Shown: positions 12,701-22,499 of the stretch, piece by piece | Layout: each line of letters starts with the position of its first letter | Numbering within the stretch: the stretch's first letter is position 1 | NCBI RefSeq assembly: GCF_004011695.2 | Contig: NC_082407.1 | Coordinates: 372,001-436,000, forward strand | Source: Ascochyta rabiei | Taxonomy: Eukaryota > Ascomycota > Dothideomycetes > Pleosporales > Didymellaceae | DNA: 64,000 nucleotides | Reading direction: 5' to 3' | The notes under the pieces: generated by a model | What the model was told of the DNA's origin: nothing | Database searches by the model: none | The model's input: the letters and a program-made list of their open reading frames with translations, nothing else | Program-made: the position numbers and the translations under genes

Positions 12701-13780
12701 TAATACTATTAAACAGATATAGAAATAATATTTATATACTAGAGAATATAACCTTTAATAGTTCCTTAGTATAGAAGTCTAATATAATAGACTATAGTAG
12801 ATAATTTAATTGTTACAAGCTATATATATTAATAAGATTAGTTAATTAGTAACTAGATAAGATATAAGGTATAATACGCTAATATCTAGAATTAAACTTA
12901 AGCCTAGAAACAGTCTAGCTAAACTACTAGAGATTAATTAATATTAGTAAAAAATTAGATCTTTATTATTTATAGTAGTAACTACTTAACCTAATATAGC
13001 GTTTGCTATATCGTATATTACACGCTTTCTAGTTAACCTAAGAAATAAACACTAAGATACTGCTAACTAAGTATTTCTATAGCTATAGAAGATAGGGAAT
13101 CTATTACCTAACTTTAGATAGAGTAAAGGACTTAAAGGTATAAGTAATATATTATTTACTAATAACACTTTAGACTAAAAGAGTTTCTAAGAATACGCTA
13201 TTAAGCTATTTAGAGGACTTATTACCTAGAGAGCAACAAAATAAGATACTATTACAACATTAACTACTAAGACTAAGCTTCTAGCACTAACTTAAGTAGC
13301 TAAGGAAGTAATATTTACCTCTTAACTATTAAAAGAGCTTTAGGTAGCCCTAAGCAATCTAATAATAATAATTAAATATAATAATATATAGATAATACGT
13401 CTAGTTACTATAGATATTACTAAGATATATACTAAACTTTAGTATATTAATATATATAACTACTAGTTATAATAAAAAGTTAACTATAAAAGAATAAAAG
13501 TAGAATATATCCTATCTAATAATATAATTATAGATAGATTTATAAAGTTGTTACTAATTAGTAAATAGGCTAGCTTTCTTAATTAGTAAGGACTTATTAA
13601 GGGCTAGAAGGGTATATTAAGGGATATTCTACTTAAGAAGATATAAGAGTAACTAGAGGACCCTATATTAAAGAGTTAATTAACTAGTTTACATAGCTTA
13701 TAATAGGATTCTAAGCTAATAGAGTGTGTTAAATAAAAGGTATTAGAGAAATAGGTTAGGTAATATACCTGCTAAGAAAC

Positions 13781-14187
13781 TGTACAGGGGCCCCTACTAA
13801 AACCTAGATAAGATAAAAATCACCCTTATATAGAATAAGAACAGAATATTAATATATTATTATTAACTTATTACTATTACTATCTAATCTAACAGTTATA
13901 TCTATATCCTAGTTTTAGTTAGTAATAGGCACTAGCTACCTATCTCTTAGTGTTTTTTTAGTAGTTTTATCTTATTTGTTAGTTCTAGATAGTATTTTAC
14001 TGCGTAGGTGTCTATTTTCCTTAGAATTACTTTAGCTGTGTAGGTGTTGCTATCTAGTAGAGATAGGATATTTTGTTAGTTTTTGTGTTCTTTTAGATAA
14101 GATCTTTTAAAGATAAGATAAGATAAGATATTTATTGCAGAGGTGGTCTGTGCTCTGCGAATCTGATTTTTTTTGTAATAGAACAGG
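13781..14187 (+). repeat. Probable 3' LTR of the plus-strand Copia element
   Basis: The stretch starts TGTACAGGGGCCCC and ends TAATAGAACA, so it has TGT...ACA ends, follows the end of the Copia frame, and sits at the change to normal composition. No second LTR was found to confirm it. Near its right end are AGATAA sites at 14,095, 14,111, 14,116 and 14,121 plus AGATAG at 14,061. Confidence 0.45.
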
Positions 14188-14510
14188 TTAGATAACTAGG
14201 CAGCGTGCAGCAACTAGACGCCTAGAGGCTCTAGGAAGCTTAGGATAGTATATCCTTGCTGGGTTAAGATAGATTCTAATGTTTTTTTAGTGTGCAGGGC
14301 TCTATGTTGAAATTTTGCTTTTTGTGTTGTTGTATGTGTGTTGCTTTGTTATTGGCGACGCCCTTTGGCAAGATCTGGTGGATCTGGCGGCGCCATGTCG
14401 GTGCTTTAAGCAGTCGGCGGTGCTTCAGCGGCCCGTTTACATAACGTCAACGCTTTCCTCCTCAACGCTCGCTGCAGATGTGGGCCACAACATAACCTTT
14501 TACAGTAACA

Positions 14511-15135
14511 CTGCGCGGCAAGAACCGCGATATCGTTGAGGAAATTGAGGCGATTGAGCCCTTAGCGCTCCTCCACAAAGCTAAATTGGAAGATCACAAG
14601 GACCAAGTCGCCGTTTACCAGCAACAGCTTGCCCGAGATGAGGCTGGGTGCGTTGAATCTAGGCCATCACTGCGCACTTCGAAGCTCTTGCCACCAAGCT
14701 CGAGGATACAAAGACTTCGACCGATAGTAACACTGCAGAAGTAGCTACCACCCTGTATGGTATCCAATCCTCGCTCGACGCGCTCCCTGCTGAGACTGCG
14801 CAACTCGCCGCCAATTGATTCACGGCCCAGCTTACCTCGCTGACTACTGATCACTTTGCCAACAATGCGGACGGGGAAGCAAAGGAGGTCCTAGATTAAA
14901 TCCTCTCGTCTGTCTATACAATCCAAGGCTCACTCTAGGTCTTAGAGGCTCAAGTCGCGACGTTATCTTCAGACAGGAAGGGGTCGAACATTGACCTTAA
15001 AACTGCAGTCAATGAGAGTAAGGAAGCCATGGCTGACTTGTAGACTCCAAGCACCGTCAATAAAGGGTCCCTCGCTTTTTTGGTGCCAAGTACGAGTCGA
15101 AGAAGGAGAAGCGTGGCGGTCCTGAGAAGTAATAC
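14511..15135 (+). pseudogene. Broken gene for a coiled-coil protein
   Basis: Two frames join into one helical, Glu/Lys/Gln-rich product. The first reads RDIVEEIEAIEPLALLHKAK and on to QVAVYQQQLARDEAG (to about 14,655). After a frameshift near 14,655-14,663 the second reads ITAHFEALATKLEDTKT, then YGIQSSLDALPAETAQLAA, ending VNESKEAMADL. The second frame has TGA at about 14,817, then TAA, TAG and TAG. The pattern suits a dynein- or SMC-like helical rod or a fungal STAND/NACHT-associated coil, but I cannot name the family. Base composition is normal for the island. Confidence 0.5.
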
Positions 15136-16552
15136 AATGCAAGCACAAAGTAGCAAATTGAATAGAAAGAAAAAATGACAAATCGATGATACATTACACT
15201 ACCTTTAGCGTCACCTTCTTCCTCTGTATAATTTGACCTGTTCTATCCGACGGTGCAAACAAGCAGATATTCAAGCTTAGCTGAAAACAGGTAAGATAAA
15301 CTATAAATCCCTACCTGCAGCAATCAGTGAAAATACCCCCCAAAATGCTATAAGCAAACGCCCATGATAAAAGTATAAAATCTAAATAATTAACGTAATT
15401 CGAGCCTACTACAACACGCGCATGTCATCTCGACATAACTCTTTAAAACAACGCAAGCCAATTGAATCCGGGCGACTCTATCAACTCAGTACCCGCGCCA
15501 TGCTTTTCGTCCAAGTCCTCTGTCTATACCCTCCCTTCATGCCTTAACAATGGCTTTGCAAGAGCACTGATCCACGCCTCACTATACCTGTACTCTATCG
15601 GGTCGCGTAAATGAGTCGCCTAGCTCCGCTCCTATCGAAAAACCAGCTCGGGATCTACGTAGGGGTTGCCGGACTCCAACTCAGTAGGACCGCTGGAAGA
15701 GAGCTGTACTGAGTGCGTGTTGTCGAGACTACCAGAGGTGGTATTGTAACTAGTGTTGCGGTCGCCGATGCCATTTAATCCAGCCTAGCTTGCTGCGGCA
15801 AGTAGATATCACTCGTACCTATATTTCGCGCAATGGTGTTAGCAAAGTTTGCTATAAACCATGTGGGCACAAAGCAGCTTAAACGAGAATAGGAGACTGA
15901 TGCTAAGGGAGAAACTGTCGGACTTGAATTTCATTTAGGAGCCTTGTAAGCTGGAAAAGTTTACGGCTTTGCATAGCGTGAGACTTAGAGTTTTCAAATC
16001 TTCTAACTAGCTCTTAACAAACTCCATGTTTGAATTGCAATTGTATTTATCTAGATACTGTCATAAATAAAAAGGCAGAATTAGCTGAGCGGTGGAATGT
16101 AAATCTTTTGTATGTCACTGCAGCAAGAGCCCAGTGTGCAAAGGTTTGCCAACGAGCTGGACGGCCTGCCTCTCGCGCGCGCAACAGCCAGCGCCTACCT
16201 CTACTAGGTGTTGAAGAGCTTCCCCTCTACCTGCAGCTGCTGAAGACGTGGTTCTAGCTGCAACACGATGTCTCTGGACGCCTCAGTGCATCCCCATAAA
16301 CCTCCTCGCCAAATAAAACCGTTTTCGCCTCATCTGTGTGGAGCCACTCTTTCTCCAGACCCAGTAACTCCATGACGCTCCTGGGTAACCCTATCACACC
16401 GGTGCGCAGAGCTGTCTGCACTCCTGCCGGTCCCTCGCTAGCTAAGGTTTTAGCAAATTAGTTGAGATTGTGTTTGCTGCACATGCAGGCGGTCCACACT
16501 GCACATATATCAGCAGGGATACAGTGCTGCTCTGACTTGACTTACCAAAGTC
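15136..16552. other. Intergenic, no gene seen
   Basis: Normal composition, unlike the flanking repeats. Only short open frames (up to 75 codons, 16,030-16,257), with no motif, coding bias or splice pattern supporting a gene. It may hold further relics of the broken gene to its left. Confidence 0.5.
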
Positions 16553-17986
16553 TTAAGGGTCTAGTCTAAGTTTATATTCAAATCTGCAGCCAACTTTTCG
16601 AAAGGCGTTTTCGATACGCCAGAAGTTCATAGGGAGGGGCTTGTAGTAGTGGACACCATTGTAAGCTAATTCAATACTGTTTGAGAAGAAGACGTCATTC
16701 TCTGCGTCTAGGGAAGGTAGCGCGCTACACAAAGCTTGTTCGATACCCTTACTGTCTGGCGTGTTGAATTCGGTCTTGTTGATCTTGAGATGTTTCAAGT
16801 TTTTTGGCAAAACGTCGCGCAGATCGGGATATCCCCAGCCATCTACAGGTTCCCAGTTGTTTTGCACGTTCTTGACGCCAGCTGGAGAGCCCATAATGAC
16901 ATGCCAGGGGAGTTCTAGAGACTCTAGAGCGACCAGGCTCTGAAAGCCCTGGAGACGCTCATACTCTCTGTTCAAATGCCATAAACTGTGTCTGTCAAGA
17001 GGATCGAGGATCAACAATGCAAGTGTCTGGCTGTGGTGTTGCAAACCGGCCAATATCTCAGCGCACCACTTTCTTCCGCGCATATCTGTCCCGACACGAT
17101 TGTTAAAGGCGCGATGACACTTGAACGACTTGAGTGCTATACAATAGTCTGTGATCCTGACTATAACGTCGGCAGGTACGGACACGCTCCAGAGGCTGAT
17201 ATCTTGCACGCTTGATGTTGCTGACGGTTCTGGCCATACAAGGCTTACTTCCCAATCATCATACGGCTGCATACCCCAGGACCCGAGGCTTAGAGATTTG
17301 AGGCAAGGCAGAGACAGGAGCTGAACGAGCCAGGTGCCACAATGACCATGCATATCGAAGCTGAGGGTATGCAGCTTCTGAAACCAGCCGCTGTATTTCA
17401 GACCTGTGTGAATACCCTGAGCTGCTGAGACGATGGGAACCAACCACACAGGTGGCTGATCGGGGCTGCCAACATGTCTCATAAGCCATTTGTGTGCTAT
17501 GACGTTCAAGAATTCTAGGTTTGGTGCTTGAGAGATCAGTCTCCAAAGTTCGATCTGTCCTGCGTCTTCGAAGGCGAGCGTCCGAGTCTCTGAGAGCATA
17601 TACGAGTCCAGTTCAGAGCCCTGTGTCCAGATACGATATTGTGACAACCGTTCTGGTGTAAGCGTATATTTATCGTTGGTGCTGCTATCTGCACGAATCA
17701 CAACATGCCTGACGCCCTGGTGTCGAGGATATTCGACGGTTGAATGCTCGATGAAGGGTATGACTGGACTGTGAAACGCAGCCTCATAACGGCTGTACAG
17801 CAGAGGTATGGCGATAGGCCGTAAGGTACGACAAGTGCGCGCAACAGCAGCGACCGTGCGACCCCAATGCCTGATGTCCCATTGTTGTTCTTCAAGTAAG
17901 TTGTATCTGTGAAGGTCCGTGGTGGGCCGTAGGTAGCCGAGGATATGGCAAACAAGCTCCGTTGGCAATGATGGCAGTACACTCAT
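16553..17986 (-). CDS. F-box protein, intact
   Basis: A 477-residue single-exon protein, complete from ATG at 17,986 to TAA at 16,553. Residues 4-17 (LPSLPTELVCHILG) are the start of an F-box, which in this family binds Skp1 in an SCF ubiquitin ligase. The rest (about 60-477) has spaced Leu-rich segments such as LVQLLSLPCLKSLSLGSWGM and LVALESLELPW, as in fungal F-box proteins with irregular leucine-rich repeats, where this part would bind the substrate. No signal peptide or membrane segment is seen. It is the only long gene in the window without an in-frame stop, though repeats lie within 3-4 kb on both sides. The target is unknown. Confidence 0.8.
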   Translation of the reverse strand: MSVLPSLPTELVCHILGYLRPTTDLHRYNLLEEQQWDIRHWGRTVAAVARTCRTLRPIAIPLLYSRYEAAFHSPVIPFIEHSTVEYPRHQGVRHVVIRADSSTNDKYTLTPERLSQYRIWTQGSELDSYMLSETRTLAFEDAGQIELWRLISQAPNLEFLNVIAHKWLMRHVGSPDQPPVWLVPIVSAAQGIHTGLKYSGWFQKLHTLSFDMHGHCGTWLVQLLSLPCLKSLSLGSWGMQPYDDWEVSLVWPEPSATSSVQDISLWSVSVPADVIVRITDYCIALKSFKCHRAFNNRVGTDMRGRKWCAEILAGLQHHSQTLALLILDPLDRHSLWHLNREYERLQGFQSLVALESLELPWHVIMGSPAGVKNVQNNWEPVDGWGYPDLRDVLPKNLKHLKINKTEFNTPDSKGIEQALCSALPSLDAENDVFFSNSIELAYNGVHYYKPLPMNFWRIENAFRKVGCRFEYKLRLDP

Positions 17987-18116
17987 GGCAGTACTGCTTC
18001 AAGGTTATTAGAAGATGCAGAGATGTACTAGACTGCACGAGCTCTAAGTAATTGTAATAAATTCCTTGTTGAATTGGATGTCGTTATGGTTTTAAGAGTT
18101 GGTTTAGGCTGCAGCA

Positions 18117-18162
18117 GTACCGTGTCCGTGCACGTGGGACGGACGTGCGCACGCGACACGTT
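18117..18162. repeat. GC-rich imperfect inverted repeat
   Basis: The stretch runs from CCGTGTCCGTGCACGT to ACGTGCGCACGCGACACG and can fold into an imperfect hairpin, about 130 bp upstream of the F-box start on the F-box gene's promoter side. It shares TACCRTGTCCGTGCRCG with the left end of element E near 55,952. It could be a solo transposon end or a regulatory palindrome. Confidence 0.4.
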
Positions 18163-18295
18163 TTGAACAACGTTATGTTACGATTAAGGAGTATTCCTGG
18201 CGCGCAAGATGTGTGCAGTGCAAGTCAAAGACATTCTTTGAGCTTACACAGGCATTACGTTAGCTTCTAGTCGCTGCAGGTATGTTCCACTTTGT

Positions 18296-18560
18296 TTAAT
18301 GCACAACAGGTTGCTGTTGTAGCGCGAGGAAGTCGCGAAACTTGGTGTCATAGATAGCAGCATTGTTCATTCTTCCTAGGTAGGGCTGCTTGAATATTGC
18401 GCAAAGATACTCCGCCTCATTGCGGTCAAGCTCCTCACCGGCATACGATTCCAGCCTCAAGTATTGATACCAATGCCTCATCACAGATATTGACTCGTTC
18501 GCTGGGTTCGATATGTAGTGCTGATCTTTTGTCTTGATTTCTGGATCTTCTTGTCATCTT
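18296..18560 (-). pseudogene. Short ORF, possible 3' exon of a lost gene
   Basis: The frame runs from about 18,556 (QEDPEIKTKDQHYISNPANE) through ATG 18,484 to TAA at 18,296, ending ALQQQPVVH. It has a mixed-charge, coding-like composition but no recognised motif. A TGA lies just upstream in frame. It could be a last exon or a gene fragment. Confidence 0.3.
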
Positions 18561-19080
18561 CCGTTCCTCGACTGGGGGAACCCATTTCCTGCAATGGCTC
18601 GTGTGAGTTTCCCGGGCTTAGTAGGGATGATGGAAGTTATCGGTGCCGATCCTGACGACCCAGTTGACATCCTTAAGTCTATTACATATGTGTAGGGCTC
18701 GTGAAAGAATTCTCGCGACTACAGCATAATTGGCGATTTCTTTTCGTATCATGACTGAATCAAAGATCCTGACCACCATCGCCGCTGCTTGAGAGTCTTA
18801 GCTTCCTTGCCTGCTACGTGCCTGTAATGAAACCGACACGCTAGGCGACTTACATAGGTATGCTGTGAAATCCTCTTATAAGTACATGCAGAAGTATTAG
18901 GCTAATGGTGGACCTTAGCGCTAAATAGTGAGTAGATACCACGTAAATTAGATTGATGCTTAGACGATCATATATAGGCATCGCATTTGTATCTGCACTA
19001 TGCCCAGCAACAGGCTTCACTATATAAAAGCAAGTTTTTGCAGCTGCCTTTCAACACACTTTGGGCAGGTGCTTAAAATG
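18561..19080. other. Intergenic, no gene seen
   Basis: Slightly AT-rich. No supported reading frame, splice pattern or repeat. Confidence 0.4.
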
Positions 19081-19236
19081 GCAGGTCCTTCAGAACTCAA
19101 TGTATTAGATCTTGCTCGCGCACGAATTGCGAACACTCGAACCATGGCGAGCCGCAAATACCATGCTGAGGTAAAGAGACACTGCAAGGTGAGCGAAGAG
19201 GTTTGCGAGAGGCTCCACATACCACGCCATCTCTGA
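19078..19236 (+). CDS. Hypothetical small ORF
   Basis: From ATG 19,078 (MAGPSELNVLDLARARIANT) to TGA, 52 codons, Arg/Lys-rich with no recognised domain. An in-frame upstream ATG exists at 19,000. A GT-AG pair lies downstream (about 19,301-19,370), so it could be a first exon, but the continuation is unconvincing. May be chance. Confidence 0.2.
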   Translation: MAGPSELNVLDLARARIANTRTMASRKYHAEVKRHCKVSEEVCERLHIPRHL

Positions 19237-19752
19237 ACTTTAATACGAACATTCACGCATTGAAAGCACCAGAAGACGATCGAATTGCTATGACCGAGAA
19301 AGGTAGGTAAATTATACCTTGTGGGCTTTCGATTTCATTTTTTGATTACTGTTTATTGCCCTTGGGTTAGGAAAGCTGGGTCAGCCACAGTTTGATAGAA
19401 GCTGTCCAAGTCAAATTTTCATATACCATTGACAACCTCAGTGACTGCCTACAAGAAACGCCGTTTTATGGGATGAATATCCAAGATTCTTACCGCCAAA
19501 GCACACTAAGCTTTATTAGACTTACACTATTGTCTACAGTTTCCCGTTCTAGAAGGAACCTGATCTGTCTGAAGGCTCCCTAGGTATACGTGGCGCGGGA
19601 CCAGCTACTTGCGACTGAACCCAAGTACGACGCCGTCAGAAGAGAACAACTACCGCTTCCTTGCCCTCTTCGCCTCCGCCTCAGCCCTCACACCGTCAGT
19701 AGTCTACGATGCAGTCGTCGCCGAGCGTCTTCACACTTTAGTGATCTTGATC
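19237..19752. other. Intergenic, no clear gene
   Basis: Short overlapping frames on the plus strand (19,392-19,583; 19,590-19,833) contradict the minus-strand relic to the right. None shows a family motif. Confidence 0.35.
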
Positions 19753-19779
19753 TTAGGACCGTTCAGAATTCTTGTGAGT

Positions 19780-20105
19780 ACGTTGCGAAAGAATGATTCG
19801 AGATTTATCCATTACTTGCTGAGGAAGTGGTAGTGTTTGAACTGCTCCGGTGTGGGGTCGAACGGGAACGGAGGCAGGACGCCCGGGCTGGTGTGTGCGT
19901 AGGCCACTGCGCGACGTCACTAAGTTCCGCGTTTGATAGAAGAGCTTGCGCGTACCGATAGGCTCTTCATAGGCATTGATAATCCATCCCACTTCGTTAT
20001 CACTGCCTCAGTGGTCTTCGTCGAATAAAGATTGCTTGACGTTGATGTCAGCAGCCAGGTTGTTTGGGCATCCGCTCTCGACATGTGTAATAAGCCCGAG
20101 CAGAA
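19780..20105 (-). pseudogene. Gene fragment with frameshift
   Basis: The minus strand reads LITHVESGCPNNLAADINVK, QSLFDEDH, then TGA, EVGWIINAYEEPIGTRKLFY (to about 19,920). In a second frame it continues VLPPFPFDPTPEQFKHYHFL and a stop (about 19,889-19,825). Both parts look like coding sequence of a soluble protein. The join needs a frameshift between about 19,930 and 19,890. The family is not recognised. Confidence 0.35.
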
Positions 20106-20109
20106 GCCA

Positions 20110-20674
20110 GTAGTGCCGATCAGTAGACACTGTTATGGAAAAACGTACACGTAATATGGTCAGCGATGAATTGTAGAGTCGCCTAAGCTGAGCAGAAGAG
20201 GTTCACAGCACATTGTGCGCTCAATTTTACTTATATTCTAGACTGACCTTGTCTACAGGATGTATTAACGCTCGTATTTTCATGTTGAGGCTCAGCAACA
20301 TGCGCGAGTTCCTTTTAAACGTTTTTCATCTTGTATATGGGGGCCGGAATTGCCAACGTAAATGTCCTCTAGGAGCAGATGGTGTTGCGGGGGTAAGGAT
20401 AAGGTTAATGTACATGTTTATTGTCTATAGAACTCAACTGGAGATTTTAACGCGCCGGCCCGACCCCGCCGCCCTCACGCTGAGATTAAGGTGACGGTGA
20501 AGTGAGATCTCGCCTACTATCTTGGCACTTTAGAGGTCGCACTTTGTCCTACTGCTCACTTTCTTCCCTAACATACCTTTCGCTTATTGGAAGCTCAACT
20601 CTGAGCATCAAATCAAGTCATAGTGTTTACAGGCTGGATTGAGGACAATCTTATATATAAACAGGTTAAAGTGA
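20110..20674. other. Intergenic up to the Helitron border
   Basis: Normal composition until about 20,670, then a sharp change to TA-rich decay. A 93-codon plus frame at 20,213-20,494 lacks any motif and is not called. Confidence 0.4.
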
Positions 20675-20689
20675 TCTCCCTAACAAAGC

Positions 20690-22480
20690 CCCTGTAAGCC
20701 CTGAAATAAGTGCCAGATAGCTGATAAAACTCGCTGCTACCTGCCTATCTGCTTAAGACAAATTAATTAGCCCTGTAGCAGGCGCAGTAGATGTGTAAAG
20801 TTGTTGTTTTCTAGCTGTACACCCTCTAGCGTTAACTCTTAGCTATACTAACGTTCTACACTGCCTATAGCAGCCCTATATTGTTCTAGTAATCTACTCC
20901 TATAAACTTCTATAAAAAGCTTTATAGGTTCTGTATAGGCTTACTACAGGTTTATGTAGCCTGTCTACAGCGTGTTCTAGCCCCCCCCCTCTAGTCTTTT
21001 CCCTAGCTGTTAGCCAGCTATTATCCTAAGTATTTTACAGCAGCTGTAGGACCTATCTCCTATCTACTAACTTCTGCCGCAACTAGATAGGGGGCGTCTA
21101 CTAGCTATGTAGCAACTGCAGTACTGTAACTACTACCTCCCTCTCTCTCTAATTATGCTTATAGTTAGTAGACGTCCTATACAGGCCACTAGTAACGCTG
21201 TCTCTCTACACCTCTATATCTATTAAGCCTCTAGAGGGACCGCCTAACTGCCTTCTAGCCAGCGCCTAGTGCTAGCGCCTCTGAACAGGCCTTACGCTAT
21301 AAGGGCAGTGCTAGTAATACTCCTAATAACCTAGCTACTGCTACTCTAGCTACTACCCCTAGCTCTTAGTATAGTAATAACCTATTTAATAACCTACCTA
21401 AGATAGTCCTTATAGGGCTCTAATAGGACACTACCCTACTTCTATAATATTGTTCTAATAGTATATACTATGATATTAGCAGTATATAGATACTCTGTTT
21501 AGCCTACAGTACCTTACACTAGATAGATAAGTAGAAGAGTACTACCTCTATAACAGACCTGCAATTTACTCTCTACTGCCTAGATAGTAATGTTAACCTA
21601 CTAGCCCTTATACTGCTGCTATTATACCTATATTAGCTACTTAATATAAATACTCTAGTAGTACAGCACTTCTATAAGGAGCTATAGGCCTACAACGCTG
21701 TCTTTACGTTTACCTTAGTAGACTATACACCTACTAGCTATAGGGCGTAGGGCCCTAGCGTGTAGGTGTTTTAGATCTATAGGGCCCTATACTACTACAG
21801 CAGCCCTATAGAGGTTCTTAAGGGAAGCCTACTATAGTATACTTAGCTATACTTTTATAACCTACAGTACACTACTAACACCTACTACTAGTAGAACAGC
21901 TACTTATAGCTCTAGATTCTTTAAGATCTAATAGTAATGCTATATAAGATTAATAACCTATATATATCTATATACTACACAGCCTGGAATTAGCTTAATA
22001 GTAGCGCTGCAGACGCCTGCGTTATACTAACCAGCAGGCTTACACTAGCCCTAGAGACTAGGCAGGACTACTACAGGGAGAACGTACCTACTAGTAATAA
22101 GCTAGGCCTAGTAATACCTAACGCAGCAGGTACAGAGATGTTCTGTTCTATTGTCCTAGCAGCCTATAACTCTAGCGCCCTGTTTACTATTAGCACTGCC
22201 TACCTATCTTACATACTACTACACTACGTACTAATGTTTCCCTATAGGGATTCTAGGTAGTAGCTAGGGCTAACGCTCTGTAACTAGGACAGATCCTGTC
22301 TACAGACGTTACTAACCTAGTAAACCTACTATTAATACTATCTACACCCCTACCCTAAGTAGACTATAAATCTGTTCTACTTCTATAGGCTGTTTTAGTA
22401 GTATATTGTAGATATCTAGGCTATCTACAACTAGGCCTAGCTAGCCTAGATCTAAGTAAACTAGGTATAGCTGTAGGCAG
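20690..22480 (+). other. N-terminal part of the Helitron protein, unrecognised
   Basis: Decayed plus-strand frames without a firm motif. By position this should be the long N-terminal region that precedes the Rep domain in fungal Helitron proteins. Confidence 0.4.
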
Positions 22481-22499
22481 ACCTATATAGCAGTGTTAC

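Larger units (their letters stand above)
9060..13650 (+). pseudogene. Copia RT-RNase H relic split by nested transposons
   Basis: The two halves, 9,060-9,165 and 12,703-13,650, join in frame across the 3.5-kb nested insertion. The YVDD box reads YIDN. Downstream motifs match Copia: the pre-RNase H QxKIxSLLFIVVTT block, the TKTKLLALTQVAKE block (Copia TEAEYxA motif, Gln codons mostly now stops) and the C-terminal LTxPL-like end. All breaks are TAA or TAG. Confidence 0.7.
8600..14187 (+). mobile_element. Ty1/Copia retrotransposon (plus strand), 5' truncated, carrying D and B
   Basis: Reverse transcriptase ends at 9,165 in the middle of the domain (FFYIDNIIIT, then KYKxEVD) and the frame resumes at 12,701 after the nested pogo elements. 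RNase H follows (PNIAFAISYITRFL near 12,990-13,040, then the C-terminal IxIYNYxL and VEYILSNNIIIDRFIKLL to about 13,560). A probable 3' LTR closes it at 13,781-14,187. gag and integrase are not visible, so the 5' part is missing or beyond recognition. The left border is uncertain. Confidence 0.65.

Noticed and set aside
1..14187. Alternative genetic code with TAA and TAG read as Gln
   Set aside because: Many breaks would fit Gln, but stops also occur at Trp positions and the RT box is changed from Asp to Asn, while the intact F-box gene ends at TAA. RIP-type C-to-T change explains all of this.
16030..16257. 75-codon plus-strand ORF as a small secreted protein
   Set aside because: No signal peptide and no convincing start context. 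Not supported.
20213..20494. 93-codon plus-strand ORF
   Set aside because: No motif, odd composition and no splice context. Likely chance.
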